A stretch of DNA of 64,000 bases. Source: Devosia sp. (GTDB lineage: Bacteria > Pseudomonadota > Alphaproteobacteria > Rhizobiales > Devosiaceae). The notes under the pieces are model-generated. The model worked only from the letters and a program-made list of their open reading frames with translations. It had not been told where the DNA came from and made no database searches. Positions 28,572 through 38,721 of this stretch are shown here, in pieces. Every line of letters begins with the position of its first letter. Position 1 is the stretch's first letter. The position numbers and the translations under genes are program-made. The DNA lies in contig JACDQI010000158.1 of assembly GCA_015657675.1 (NCBI GenBank), positions 1 to 64,000 of the forward strand. The letters run 5' to 3'.

Positions 28572-30365
28572 GTGCCGATTGCCAGCTGGCCCGAGAGTGC
28601 CCCCGACCTGATCGACGTTGCCGCCGGCCGCAAACCAGCGGACCTGGTGGTCCGCAACGGCCAGTGGGTCAACGTGCATTCAGGCGAGATCATCGGCGGG
28701 ATGGACGTGGCCATCATCGCCGGGCGGTTCGCCGCCATTGCCGATGATCTCTCGTACGCCATCGGACCCCAGACGAAAGTGATCGACGCCGCCGGCCGCT
28801 ACATGGTGCCGGGGCTCTGCGACGGGCACATGCATGTGGAAAGCGGCATGGTCACCGTCACCGAGTTCGCCCGCGCGGTGATCCCGCATGGCACCACCTC
28901 GATGTTCATCGACCCGCACGAGATCGCCAATGTGCTCGGCGCAAAAGGCGTGCGGCTGATGCATGACGAGGCCATGGCGCAACCGATCAACGTCTTCGTG
29001 CAGGCACCGAGTTGCGTGCCATCGGCGCCCGGCCTCGAGACGCCTGGCGCGACGCTCTCGGCCGAGGAAGTGGCGCAGATGATGGCCTGGCCCAACATCA
29101 TCGGGCTGGGCGAGATGATGAACTTCCCCGGGGTCATCGCCAAGGATCCCAAGATGCTGGCCGAGATCGCGGCGACGCAGCGGGCCGGCAAGACCGTAGG
29201 CGGGCATTATGCGGCGACCGACCTCGGCAAGCCCTTCGCCGCCTATGTGGCGGGCGGTCCGGCGGACGATCACGAGGGCACCCGCAAGGAAGACGCCATC
29301 GCCCGGGTACGCAACGGCATGCGGTCCATGCTGCGGCTCGGCTCGGCCTGGTTCGACGTCGCCGCGCAGGTCAAAGCCATCACCGAGGACGGGCTGGACA
29401 GCCGCAATTTCGTACTCTGCACCGATGACAGCCATTCGGGCACGCTGGTGCGTGAGGGGCACATGGACCGCGTGGTGCGCCACGCCATCGCGCATGGCCT
29501 CAAACCCCTCACCGCCATCCAGATGGCGACACTCAACACGGCAACGCATTTCGGGCTGGAACGCGAGCTCGGCTCGATCACCCCGGGCCGCCGCGCCGAT
29601 CTGATCCTAACCTCCGATCTCGCAGCGCTGCCGATCGAGCTGGTGATCGCGCATGGTCAGGTGATGGCCGAGAACGGCGTGCTGACGGCCGATATGCCGG
29701 CCTGGGACTATCCCGACTACGCCCGCAAGACCGTTAATCTCGGCAAGACCTATGCGGCTGGCGACTTTGCCATCACGGCGCCCGCCGGCCGCAATGCCGT
29801 CACTGCACGCGTCATCGGCGTCATCGAAAACCAGGCCGGGACCCGGGCCCTGGAAAAGACCCTGCCGGTGGAGGACGGGTTCGTCGCCATGGATCGCGGC
29901 GACGACGTCTGCCAAATCGCGCTGGTCGAGCGGCATCGCGGCACCGGCACCGCGGTCAACGCGCTGGTCTCGGGTTTTGGCTACAACGTCGACTGCGCCG
30001 TTGCTTCAACCGTGGCGCATGACAGCCACCACATGATCGTGGTCGGCACCAATCGCGAGGACATGGCGCTTGCCGCCAACCGGCTCGGCGAGGTCGGGGG
30101 CGGCGCCATCGTCGTTTCCAAGGGCAAGGTGTTGGCGCTGGTCGAGCTGCCAATCGCCGGGCTGATGTCGGACGAACGGGCCGAGATCGTCGCCCGCAAG
30201 GCCGACCGGCTGGTCGAGGCGATGCGCGAGTGCGGCTGCACCCTCAACAACGCCTATATGCAGCACTCACTGCTGACCCTGGTGGTGATCCCGGAACTGC
30301 GCATCTCTGACAAGGGCCTGGTCGATGTGCGCACCTTCGAGACGGTCGATCTCTTCGTGAACTGA
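28572..30365 (+). CDS. ade: Adenine deaminase
   Basis: DLVVRNGQWVNVHSGEIIGGMDVAI, GLCDGHMHVESGMVTVTEFARAVIPHGTTSMFIDPHEIANVLG; GTG start with upstream CAGGAGA. Confidence 0.92.
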   Translation: MPIASWPESAPDLIDVAAGRKPADLVVRNGQWVNVHSGEIIGGMDVAIIAGRFAAIADDLSYAIGPQTKVIDAAGRYMVPGLCDGHMHVESGMVTVTEFARAVIPHGTTSMFIDPHEIANVLGAKGVRLMHDEAMAQPINVFVQAPSCVPSAPGLETPGATLSAEEVAQMMAWPNIIGLGEMMNFPGVIAKDPKMLAEIAATQRAGKTVGGHYAATDLGKPFAAYVAGGPADDHEGTRKEDAIARVRNGMRSMLRLGSAWFDVAAQVKAITEDGLDSRNFVLCTDDSHSGTLVREGHMDRVVRHAIAHGLKPLTAIQMATLNTATHFGLERELGSITPGRRADLILTSDLAALPIELVIAHGQVMAENGVLTADMPAWDYPDYARKTVNLGKTYAAGDFAITAPAGRNAVTARVIGVIENQAGTRALEKTLPVEDGFVAMDRGDDVCQIALVERHRGTGTAVNALVSGFGYNVDCAVASTVAHDSHHMIVVGTNREDMALAANRLGEVGGGAIVVSKGKVLALVELPIAGLMSDERAEIVARKADRLVEAMRECGCTLNNAYMQHSLLTLVVIPELRISDKGLVDVRTFETVDLFVN

Positions 30366-30417
30366 GGGCCGCCCCCAGGGGGAGGCGGCCCGGCCCGAGG
30401 TTGGGATCCCGGGCAAC

Positions 30418-30564
30418 TCAGCGACCGCGGACGCGGCGGCCGATTTCGGTGCGGTCGACGCCCATGTCCCTGAGCAGGTGGTCATCCATCTGCTGCATGC
30501 GGGCGACATCGACCTTGGACTGCAGCCAGGTGCGGAACAGGTAGGCGAGGTTCTGGCGGGGCAT
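30418..30564 (-). CDS. DUF1127 domain small protein
   Basis: MPRQNLAYLFRTWLQSKVDVARMQQMDDHLLRDMGVDRTEIGRRVRGR. Confidence 0.85.
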   Translation of the reverse strand: MPRQNLAYLFRTWLQSKVDVARMQQMDDHLLRDMGVDRTEIGRRVRGR

Positions 30565-30767
30565 GATCTGATCCTTTTCAGAAGCGCAAAGCTCCGCCGT
30601 TGGCGGACACGGCCCACCTTCGAAGCTCTTGCGGTTGATGTTTTGGCGCTTTGCTTGCCGGAAACTGGTCGCTGGTCCGGCGGTCAAATCGACATCTGTT
30701 TCTTGCGCCTTTGCGCCGATGCCCGCTACAACCGGGTTCGCAATGCATTTTTCAGAAATGAAATGTG

Positions 30768-31652
30768 ATGGACGCAAGCGGCGCCGATATTTCCTGGGAT
30801 GACCTGCGGCTGTTTCTCGATGTTGCACGACTGGGCGGGCTCAGTGCCGCGACGGCAACAACCGGGCTTTCCGCAGCGACGCTCGGCCGGCGGGTGACCG
30901 CGCTCGAGCGGCAGATCGGCGAGCCGCTGTTTGTCCGCAGCCAGTCCGGCTACCAGCTGACCGGGGCTGGAGAGCAGTTGCTCGAGCGCGCCGCGGATGT
31001 GGAAGCCGCCATGCGCGGTCTGGTGCGCTGGCGGAACGGCAATGTCGGCGAACGCATCGTGCGGCTCTCGGCGGGATCATGGACCTCGCATTTCGTCGCC
31101 ACCGCCATCGGCGCGCTGTGGAACGTCGAGGATGGTATTCGCGTCGAGTTCCTCACTGCTGACGCCAAGGTGGATATCGGCCGCCGCGCCGCCGATATCG
31201 GCATCCGCTCGCGGCGCCCGACCGAACCCAACCTCGCCGGCCAGCGCGTCGGCACCGTAACCTATGCGCTTTATTCGGGCCGCAAGCTGATCAACGGGGT
31301 CGCCGCCGGCATGTTTATCGGCCTCACCGGCGAGGCAGGCAACAGCGCCTCCGCACGCTGGCTGATGGCACATAATGGCGATCGCATCGGCGGGCGCGGC
31401 AACGATGTGCATTCGGTCCGCGAGATGGTGGCGGCGGGAGCGGGTCTTTCGATCTTTCCCTGCTTTGTCGGCGACAGCGATCCGCGCCTCGTGCGTATCG
31501 CGCAGCCGATCACGGAGCTCGAAACCGAGCAGTGGCTGGTCACCCATCACGAGGAACGGCATCGGCCGGAAGTGCGCATGGTGGCCGACCGCGTTGCCGC
31601 CGTGCTGCGCGAAAACGCGCCGCTGTTTCGCGGCGAACTCAGGCGCCCCTAG
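30768..31652 (+). CDS. LysR family transcriptional regulator
   Basis: DDLRLFLDVARLGGLSAATATTGLSAATLGRRVTALERQIGEPLFVRSQSGYQLTGAGEQLL. Confidence 0.9.
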   Translation: MDASGADISWDDLRLFLDVARLGGLSAATATTGLSAATLGRRVTALERQIGEPLFVRSQSGYQLTGAGEQLLERAADVEAAMRGLVRWRNGNVGERIVRLSAGSWTSHFVATAIGALWNVEDGIRVEFLTADAKVDIGRRAADIGIRSRRPTEPNLAGQRVGTVTYALYSGRKLINGVAAGMFIGLTGEAGNSASARWLMAHNGDRIGGRGNDVHSVREMVAAGAGLSIFPCFVGDSDPRLVRIAQPITELETEQWLVTHHEERHRPEVRMVADRVAAVLRENAPLFRGELRRP

Positions 31653-31722
31653 GGTAAGGCTGCGTAAACGCTGGCCCTGCTAGAGTTCTGGCGGGGAATG
31701 CAATTGCCGGGGGGGTCGGGCC

Positions 31723-32274
31723 ATGTTCAAAGCCACAGCCTATGTCGTGGGACCGACCGATGGACCGGGCGCTGCCGTGTCGGACATGGCGCGCAATATC
31801 GGTTTCGAGACAGTTTTGCCGTTTGCCGGCCCGGCCGTCGCCGAGCAGCAGACGGCCCGCACGCCGCTGATCTTCTTCCTTTTCGCGGCGGTCGAGAACC
31901 TCGCGCTGCTGCGCAACACGGCCGAGAGCATTCGTCACTTCCCCAGCCGGCGGCTGCGCATGCTGCCGCTGGTCTATTTTTCCGAGAGCCCGTCTCCGGA
32001 GGTCATCCAGGCCTGCATCGGCATGGGTTTTGATGACGTGCTGACACTGCCCTTCACCCGTGAGCGGGTGGTGGAGCGACTGACGCGGCAGGTGAACCGC
32101 TCGCTCGTCTACTACGAGACGCCGACCTATTTCGGCCCCGACCGGCGCCGTGGCACGACCCCGACGGCCGAAGAACGGCGCAACGCCATTGCCAATCGCG
32201 TCCGGCGCTTCGAGATCGTCCGCACTGTCAGTTCAGGCGTCAGTATCTTGCGGGACGACGCGCGCGCTGCCTGA
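31723..32274 (+). CDS. Receiver-like (degenerate) protein with C-terminal YFGPDRRR motif
   Basis: Receiver-like alpha/beta pattern (RMLPLVYFSESPSPEVIQACIGMGFDDVLTLPFTRERVVERLTRQV) then ETPTYFGPDRRRGTTPTAEERRN. Confidence 0.55.
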   Translation: MFKATAYVVGPTDGPGAAVSDMARNIGFETVLPFAGPAVAEQQTARTPLIFFLFAAVENLALLRNTAESIRHFPSRRLRMLPLVYFSESPSPEVIQACIGMGFDDVLTLPFTRERVVERLTRQVNRSLVYYETPTYFGPDRRRGTTPTAEERRNAIANRVRRFEIVRTVSSGVSILRDDARAA

Positions 32275-32390
32275 GTCTGCGGCAGGTCGTGCAACGTTAC
32301 CATGGCCGGAAATCCGGCCTTTATCGTCTTGTGCCGATGGCTCAAACTGACTAGTTTCCGCGCCGTAGTACAAGCGCGGGCTTCTCCCCA

Positions 32391-33569
32391 ATGAGATTCG
32401 GTCTTGAGCTGCCGCCCCATATACGGGTCTTCGGCGGCTTTCTGGTTTATTCGTTCTGCATGGGCAGCCTGCCGCCCCGTCTCCCGGACATCCAGCGCGC
32501 CATGGGTGTGGAGGAGGGCGGCCTCGGCTTCGGATTGATCGGCGCTGCCGTCGGCACGCTGATCTCGCTGAGCTTTGCCGGCCCGCTGCTGGAACGCATC
32601 GGCTATCGCCGCGCGCTGCTGACCCTCATTCCGCTGCTCTCGGTCGGCTACGCCTCAGCGAGCTTTGCCACCGGGCCGCTGGCGCTGTTTCTGCTGCTGC
32701 TGCTGCTGCCGGTCGGGCTCGTCATCGGCGGCATCGAGATCATCCTCAATCTCGAGGCCGACCGGGTCGAACATCAGCTGGGCCGGCGGATCATGAACCG
32801 CTCGCATGCCTTCTGGAGCTTCGGCATGTTCTCGGCCGGCCTGCTCTCGGCCGGCATCGCCCAGGCCGGGCTCAGCCCGCAACTGCACCTCCTCGGCATG
32901 ATCCCGATCGTTTCTCTGGCGGTCATGCTGATCCTCGGGCGCTTTGAGCCGGCGCCGGCCCGGACTGGCGGGTCGACCGAGGAAAACAAGGGCTTTGCTT
33001 TCCCCACCTTGCCGATCCTCATCCTCGTGGTGGTCACTCTCTCCGCGATGATCATGGAGGGCGCCTTCCTCGACTGGTCGGCGATCTACATGCGCGATGT
33101 GTTCTTCGTCGATCCGTTCCTCGCCGGCTTTGCCGTGGCGCTTGCAGCATTCACGCAGGCCGCCACGCGGTTTTTCGCTGATCGGTTCGTTGAGCGGTTC
33201 TCGCCTGTGTCGGTGGCACGGGTGCTGCTCAGCGTGCTCGGCCTCGGCACCCTGCTGGTGTTCTTTGCCAGTTCGGCGGCCATGGCGCTTGTCGGCTTTG
33301 CGCTGATCGGCGTCGGTACCTCGGTGTTGTTCCCGCTCGCCATGTCGGCGGCGGCGCAGCGCACGGACCGCCCGGCGGCGGCGAATGTCGCGTCGCTGGC
33401 GCAGATCTCGTTCGTCGCCTTTCTCCTCGGCCCGCCGCTCCTGGGCTTTGTCGCCGAGCATTTCGGTATCCGCTGGAGTTTCGGCTTCGGTATTCCCCTC
33501 GTCATCCTTAGTCTTGTCTTTGCCGGCGCCCTGGGCCGCAAGCCAATCCCCCATGAGGTTCCGGCATGA
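32391..33569 (+). CDS. MFS transporter
   Basis: 12-TM pattern; FCMGSLPPRLPDIQRAMGVEEGGLGFGLIGAAVG. Confidence 0.88.
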   Translation: MRFGLELPPHIRVFGGFLVYSFCMGSLPPRLPDIQRAMGVEEGGLGFGLIGAAVGTLISLSFAGPLLERIGYRRALLTLIPLLSVGYASASFATGPLALFLLLLLLPVGLVIGGIEIILNLEADRVEHQLGRRIMNRSHAFWSFGMFSAGLLSAGIAQAGLSPQLHLLGMIPIVSLAVMLILGRFEPAPARTGGSTEENKGFAFPTLPILILVVVTLSAMIMEGAFLDWSAIYMRDVFFVDPFLAGFAVALAAFTQAATRFFADRFVERFSPVSVARVLLSVLGLGTLLVFFASSAAMALVGFALIGVGTSVLFPLAMSAAAQRTDRPAAANVASLAQISFVAFLLGPPLLGFVAEHFGIRWSFGFGIPLVILSLVFAGALGRKPIPHEVPA

Positions 33570-34741
33570 AGCAGCACCATCGAATTTTCGGCGTTTTCTT
33601 CATCTTCGCGCTGACCATGGGGGCGCTGCTGTCGCGCCTACCTGACCTGCAGTTCGAATTCGGGCTGACCGAAGGCCAGCTTGGCCTGCTGCTGCTGACC
33701 ATGTCGGTGGGCGCGCTGCTCGGGCTGACGGTTTCGAGCCCCCTGATCGAGCGGCTTGGCGCCAGGAAAACCGCCTTCATCACGGTGTTCGGCGCGTCCC
33801 TCTGCTACCTCGCCATTCCGTTCATGCCGAGCGCGCTGCTAGCGGCGCCGTTCTTTTTCATCGCCGGCATCTTTGCCGGTGCGCTCGAGATCAACGTCAA
33901 TCTCGAAACCGACCGGCATGAGGCCGTCCTCGGCTACCGGATCATGAGCCGTGCCCACGGCATGTGGAGCCTGGGGTTCTTCGTCACGGCCTTCATAGCC
34001 GCCGGGGTGCGCCAGCTCGGCATCTCCCCTGAGCTTCACATCTTCGGTGCGCTCGTGGTCGCCGGAATTGCCGGCTACTTCGTCTTTTCCAAGATCGAGA
34101 ATGCCCCGCACCGGCCCGACAGCCATGCGGGCGACATGCCGCTCGTTGCCTTCCCGACCATTGGCCTGCTGCCGCTCTGCCTGATCGGCGCGGCGCCGCT
34201 GCTCGTCGAAGGTGGCGGCATCGACTGGTCGGCCATCTACATGCGCGACGTCTTCGATGCCTCGCCGTTCCTCGGCGGCATGTCGATCACGGTGTTCTCG
34301 CTGTTCATGGCGCTGGCCCGCATCTTCATGGACCCGGTCGTTGACCGCTACTCGCCGCGTATCGTCGCCGGCACGCTGCTCGCCATTGCGGCGCTCGGGC
34401 TCGTCATCGTCGGCGTCGCGCCGAACCCCTATGTGGCGCTGTTCGGCTTCGTGCTGATGGGGCTGGGGTGTTCCTCGGTCTATCCGCTGGCCGTCTCGGC
34501 CGCGGCGCAGCGCACTGATCGGCCCGCCTCGGTCAATGTCGCTTCGCTGGGGCAGATGACTTTCGTGGTGTTCTTTGCCGGTCCGCCACTGCTCGGCTTT
34601 GTGGCGCAGAGCTTTGGCATCCGGATGTCCTATTTCGCCATCCTGCCGCTCTTGATCGCGGCATTGCTGGTGATCCGGGCGCTTGCCCCCAAGCCGGTGC
34701 CGCTCGTGACCGAACCCGAACCGCTTTCGCCGCACGGCTGA
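33566..34741 (+). CDS. MFS transporter (paralogue)
   Basis: FALTMGALLSRLPDLQFEFGLTEGQLGLLLLTMSVGALLGL; 4-nt overlap with upstream gene. Confidence 0.88.
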   Translation: MKQHHRIFGVFFIFALTMGALLSRLPDLQFEFGLTEGQLGLLLLTMSVGALLGLTVSSPLIERLGARKTAFITVFGASLCYLAIPFMPSALLAAPFFFIAGIFAGALEINVNLETDRHEAVLGYRIMSRAHGMWSLGFFVTAFIAAGVRQLGISPELHIFGALVVAGIAGYFVFSKIENAPHRPDSHAGDMPLVAFPTIGLLPLCLIGAAPLLVEGGGIDWSAIYMRDVFDASPFLGGMSITVFSLFMALARIFMDPVVDRYSPRIVAGTLLAIAALGLVIVGVAPNPYVALFGFVLMGLGCSSVYPLAVSAAAQRTDRPASVNVASLGQMTFVVFFAGPPLLGFVAQSFGIRMSYFAILPLLIAALLVIRALAPKPVPLVTEPEPLSPHG

Positions 34742-34748
34742 GTGCGCC

Positions 34749-35217
34749 ATGGCCGAGTTGCCCCCCATTGTCGACCTGCGGCAATCGCCGACGGCGCTGC
34801 GGGTGCAAAGGGGAGTGATGCGTTTCCTGCGCGTGGCGCATGACTTCTGCTGCTATGCGGAAGTGCCGCTGGCCAATGGCCGTCGCGCCGACGTTGTCGG
34901 CGTCGGGCCGAAAGGCGAGATCTGGATCGTCGAGATCAAGTCCTCGCTCATCGACTTCCAGGTCGACCAGAAATGGCCGGCTACAAGGAATTCTGTGACC
35001 GGTTCTTTTTTGCCAAGCCGCCCGAACTGGACCCCGATATCTTCCCGGCCAACGAGGGGCTGATCTCGGCGGACGGACATGATGGGGCGATCCTTCGGAT
35101 GAGTGCGGATACACCGCTGCCGGCGCCCGACGAAAGGCGTTGATGCTCAAGCTGACGCGGTTGGGTGCGGACCGTATCCACACCCTGATGGACCCTGAAA
35201 CCGGTAACTTTCCTTGA
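34749..35217 (+). CDS. mmcB: MmcB family DNA repair protein, two apparent 1-bp deletions (near 34977 and 35125)
   Basis: VMRFLRVAHDFCCYAEVPLANGRRADVVGVGPKGEIWIVEIKSSLIDFQVDQKWP | GYKEFCDRFFFAKPPELDPDIFPANEGLISADGHDGAILRMSADTPLP | ARRKALMLKLTRLGADRIHTL in three consecutive frames. Confidence 0.8.
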
Positions 35218-36371
35218 CCCTCAGCCCGCGCCTCAACATCCGCCTCGTGTTCCTGATCCAGGCGCTGGCGACCGGCTCGATGTTCACCCGCATTCCCGAC
35301 CTCCAATCAGGGCTCGGCATTTCCGAAAGCGTGCTCGGGCTTTGCCTGCTCGGCCAGCCGGTCGGCGCGATCCTGACCTTCCTCCTCTCCAGCCGACTGG
35401 TGGAAACGGTCGGCACCCGCACCATCATCCTCTGGGGCATTCCGCTGGCTGCTGCCGGCGTGGCCGGCCTGGCGCTGGCGCCATCGCCACTGCTGCTGTT
35501 TTTCGCCTTCGCGCTTTTCGGCGTGATGTTTGCGCTCACCAATGTGGCGATGAATGTCGAGGCCGACCGGGTCGAGGCGGCGACCGGCAAGCGGCTGATG
35601 AACTCGTGCCATGGCCTGTGGAGCGTCGGGCAGATGGTGACGGTCACCCTCGGCGCGATCGCCCGCGGCTACGGCGTGCCGGCCACCTGGCACTTTGGCA
35701 TCATCGTGCCATTCATTCTCATGGCCACTTTGGCGTTGGTGCTGCCCATGCAGGGCGCACCGGCCCGGGCCCATACGCGGACCGGACCGCAGAAGCGGTT
35801 CTCGCTGCCCACCATCGCGACACTGCTGCTGGTCGGCTACGCCATTGGCGGCGCCATGCTGGAAGCGGCAGTGCGGAACTGGTCAGTGATCTATATGCGC
35901 GACAGCTTCGTCGTCCCTGGCTGGGTCGAGACGCTGACGCTGCCGGCCTTCATCGGCGCCACCGTGGGTGGACGACTGCTGGCCGACCGGCTGATTGCCC
36001 GCTTCGGCGCCACGCCCTTTGCCCGGACGCTGGGAGTCATCGGGCTGGTCGGACTGGGGCTGGTCGTGGTGGCGCCGACGCCCACGGTGGCGCTGATCGG
36101 GTTCTTCATCATCGGGGTCGGAATCTGCGTGTCTTTCCCGCTCTCCACCTCGGCGGCGGCGCGGTTGGGCGATCGCCCGGCCTCGGAGAACGTTGCGGCG
36201 CTCACCATGACGACGCAGATCACGCTTTTGGGCACGCCGGCGCTGCTGGGCTGGGTCGCCAATACGTTCGGCATCCGCAGCATCTACATCGTCATCGTGC
36301 CGGTGGTGCTGTTGGCGATCTATCTCGCCAAGTACCTTTCGCCCAAGCCGGTCGTGGCCACTCCGGCCTGA
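35214..36371 (+). CDS. MFS transporter (third paralogue)
   Basis: FLIQALATGSMFTRIPDLQSGLGISESVLGLCLLGQPVGAILTF; TTG start overlapping the mmcB stop. Confidence 0.85.
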   Translation: MTLSPRLNIRLVFLIQALATGSMFTRIPDLQSGLGISESVLGLCLLGQPVGAILTFLLSSRLVETVGTRTIILWGIPLAAAGVAGLALAPSPLLLFFAFALFGVMFALTNVAMNVEADRVEAATGKRLMNSCHGLWSVGQMVTVTLGAIARGYGVPATWHFGIIVPFILMATLALVLPMQGAPARAHTRTGPQKRFSLPTIATLLLVGYAIGGAMLEAAVRNWSVIYMRDSFVVPGWVETLTLPAFIGATVGGRLLADRLIARFGATPFARTLGVIGLVGLGLVVVAPTPTVALIGFFIIGVGICVSFPLSTSAAARLGDRPASENVAALTMTTQITLLGTPALLGWVANTFGIRSIYIVIVPVVLLAIYLAKYLSPKPVVATPA

Positions 36372-36375
36372 GCCG

Positions 36376-38037
36376 CTACTCGCCCATTTCCTCGCGCATC
36401 GCACCGGCCGGCGGGATCGGTCGCGCCGGGGGAGCGGAGGAAACTCCAGTTGTGCCGAGCCGGTCGCGCAACTCCGCCATCAGCTCAAGCCGCTGCCGAT
36501 CGGTCACGGCGTTCTGCAGCTGGTGGCTGAGATCGATGATGAAGCTCGCATAGGCATTGTGCCAGTCCGACGTCATCTGCGCCGGATCGATACGCTGCTG
36601 GGCCGGATGCGCAACCGCACCGACGCCACTCGGATGGAGTTCGAAAGCGTCATCGAGCATGGGCAGGATCACCTGATCACCGCCCAGCCCGTCATCAGCG
36701 ATGATTTCGGTGCGCAGCGCGGCGCGTTCCTCGTCCTCGCCATGCGTGAGGAAGATGGCGCCATGCGCCGGCAGGCGTTCCTTGATCCAGGCGCGCAGTT
36801 CGCTGTCGTCGGCGTGGGCGGAGTAATTGCCCAGGCTGCGCACCTTGGCGCGGACAGGGACCAGTTCGGAATGGATGCGGACTTCCTTGGCGCCGGACTG
36901 GATGATCTGACCCAGCGTGCCAGGTGCCTGATAACCGACGAACAGCACCGTGGCGTTGGCGCGCGGCAGGTTGTTGCGGAGGTGATGCTTGATGCGGCCA
37001 GCATCGGCCATGCCGGAGGCCGACATGATGATGGCGCCGCCGCGGATCTGGTTGATGGCCTTGCTGTCCTCGACCGCCTCGACAATGCGGAAGCGTGGAT
37101 CGTTGAACAGCTCGTTTGCTGAAAGCTCGACGTCCTCGAACATGGCGTCGAACTTCTTGTAGACGCCGGTCACTTTGGAGGCGAGCGGGCTATCGAGAAA
37201 CACCAGTTTGGGGTCGATCTCGCCCGATTTGATCAAGACGCCAATGTCGTGCAGCAGTTCCTGGCTGCGTTCGACCGCGAAAGCCGGGATCACCAGGTTG
37301 CCGCCGCGCCGCATGGCTTCATTGATCTCGGTCTTCAGCGACTCGCGGCGCTGCACCAGGGTGTAGTCGTCGCGCTCGCGGCCGCCATAGGTCGACTCGC
37401 AGATAATGTAGTCAAAGCCCGCGGGTGCATCGGGCTCCTTGTAAAAGACCTTCTCGTCCGGGCCGAGATCGCCCGAGAAGAGGATCGTCACGGTCTTGCC
37501 GTCGCTGTCCTTGACCTCGACTTCGATGGAGGCCGAACCGAGGATGTGGCCGGCGTTCCAGTAGCGGGCGCGCACGCCGGGACCGGGTTCGATCCATTTG
37601 CCGTAGTCGACGCCGACGAGGTTCTGCAGCACCTGCTTGGCGTCCTCGGTCGTATAGAGCGGCTCGACTGGTTCCTCGGCGCGGCGTGAGCGCTTCTTGG
37701 TCTCGCGCTCGGCTTCACTTTCCTGGATGCCAGCGGAATCGGCGAGCAGGAACTCGAGCAGACCATTCGTCGGCTTCGTGCCGATCACCGCCTTGCGATA
37801 GCCCAGGCGCGCCAGCTTGGGCAGCAGGCCGCAATGGTCGATATGGGCGTGAGTCAGGAGTACGAAGTCGAGCCTTTTTGGATCGAAAGGCATCGGCTTG
37901 TAGTTGAGATCGCGGACGGACTTGTTGCCCTGGAAGAGGCCGCAATCAACGAGGAACTGCCCGCCGGGATGCACCACGCGATAGCATGATCCGGTGACCG
38001 TGCCGGCCGCCCCGTGGAAATTCAAGGTGACGGCCAT
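36376..38037 (-). CDS. MBL-fold beta-CASP (RNA-metabolising metallo-hydrolase) protein
   Basis: LLTHAHIDHCGLLPKLARLGY, ESTYGGRERDD, GGAIIMSASGMADAGRIKHHLRNNLP, GNYSAHADDSEL, LTHGEDE. Confidence 0.9.
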   Translation of the reverse strand: MAVTLNFHGAAGTVTGSCYRVVHPGGQFLVDCGLFQGNKSVRDLNYKPMPFDPKRLDFVLLTHAHIDHCGLLPKLARLGYRKAVIGTKPTNGLLEFLLADSAGIQESEAERETKKRSRRAEEPVEPLYTTEDAKQVLQNLVGVDYGKWIEPGPGVRARYWNAGHILGSASIEVEVKDSDGKTVTILFSGDLGPDEKVFYKEPDAPAGFDYIICESTYGGRERDDYTLVQRRESLKTEINEAMRRGGNLVIPAFAVERSQELLHDIGVLIKSGEIDPKLVFLDSPLASKVTGVYKKFDAMFEDVELSANELFNDPRFRIVEAVEDSKAINQIRGGAIIMSASGMADAGRIKHHLRNNLPRANATVLFVGYQAPGTLGQIIQSGAKEVRIHSELVPVRAKVRSLGNYSAHADDSELRAWIKERLPAHGAIFLTHGEDEERAALRTEIIADDGLGGDQVILPMLDDAFELHPSGVGAVAHPAQQRIDPAQMTSDWHNAYASFIIDLSHQLQNAVTDRQRLELMAELRDRLGTTGVSSAPPARPIPPAGAMREEMGE

Positions 38038-38054
38038 CGCATTCTCCGGATCAG

Positions 38055-38612
38055 CTATAACGTGTTATTTGGGCGCGCTTTAGCAAGGATGCGCTGCAGC
38101 GTGCGCCGATGCATGTTGAGGCGGCGCGCCGTCTCGGAGACGTTGCGGTCGCAGAGCTCATAGACGCGCTGGATGTGCTCCCAGCGGACGCGATCAGCCG
38201 ACATCGGATTTTCCGGCGGCTCTGGCGCCTGCCCGGTCGAGAGCAGAGCGTTGATCACGTCGTCCGCATCGGCGGGCTTGCTGAGATAGTCGACCGCGCC
38301 GAGTTTGACCGCGGTCACCGCGGTGGCGATGTTGCCATAGCCGGTCAGCACCACGGCACGCGCGTCGCCGCGCTTCAAATGCAGGGCGTTGATGACGTCG
38401 AGGCCGTTGCCGTCCTCAAGCCGGAGGTCGACCACCGCATAAGCTGGCGCTTCCTGGTTGACGGCCGCAACCGCGCCCGCAACGGTGTCCGCGATCCGGA
38501 CATCGAAGCCGCGTTTCTGCATCGCCCGCTCCAGGCGGGTGAGGAAGGCCTTGTCATCGTCGACAAGGAGAAGCGACCGATCGGCCGCAAGTAGGTCTTC
38601 AACTGTGCTCAT
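38055..38612 (-). CDS. regA: ActR/PrrA/RegA-type response regulator
   Basis: LLLVDDDKAFLTRLERAM, DLRLEDGNGL, Fis-type HTH CDRNVSETARRLNMHRRTLQRIL. Confidence 0.88.
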   Translation of the reverse strand: MSTVEDLLAADRSLLLVDDDKAFLTRLERAMQKRGFDVRIADTVAGAVAAVNQEAPAYAVVDLRLEDGNGLDVINALHLKRGDARAVVLTGYGNIATAVTAVKLGAVDYLSKPADADDVINALLSTGQAPEPPENPMSADRVRWEHIQRVYELCDRNVSETARRLNMHRRTLQRILAKARPNNTL

Positions 38613-38721
38613 CGCTGCCTCATGTAGGGCTTTGCGGGGCAAAGGTCAAAGTGCTGCCCTGGAGTTCCGCGCCCAATACGAGCGCAGCAACGCAATTTTT
38701 CCATGAAAAGTTTTTCCTCCC

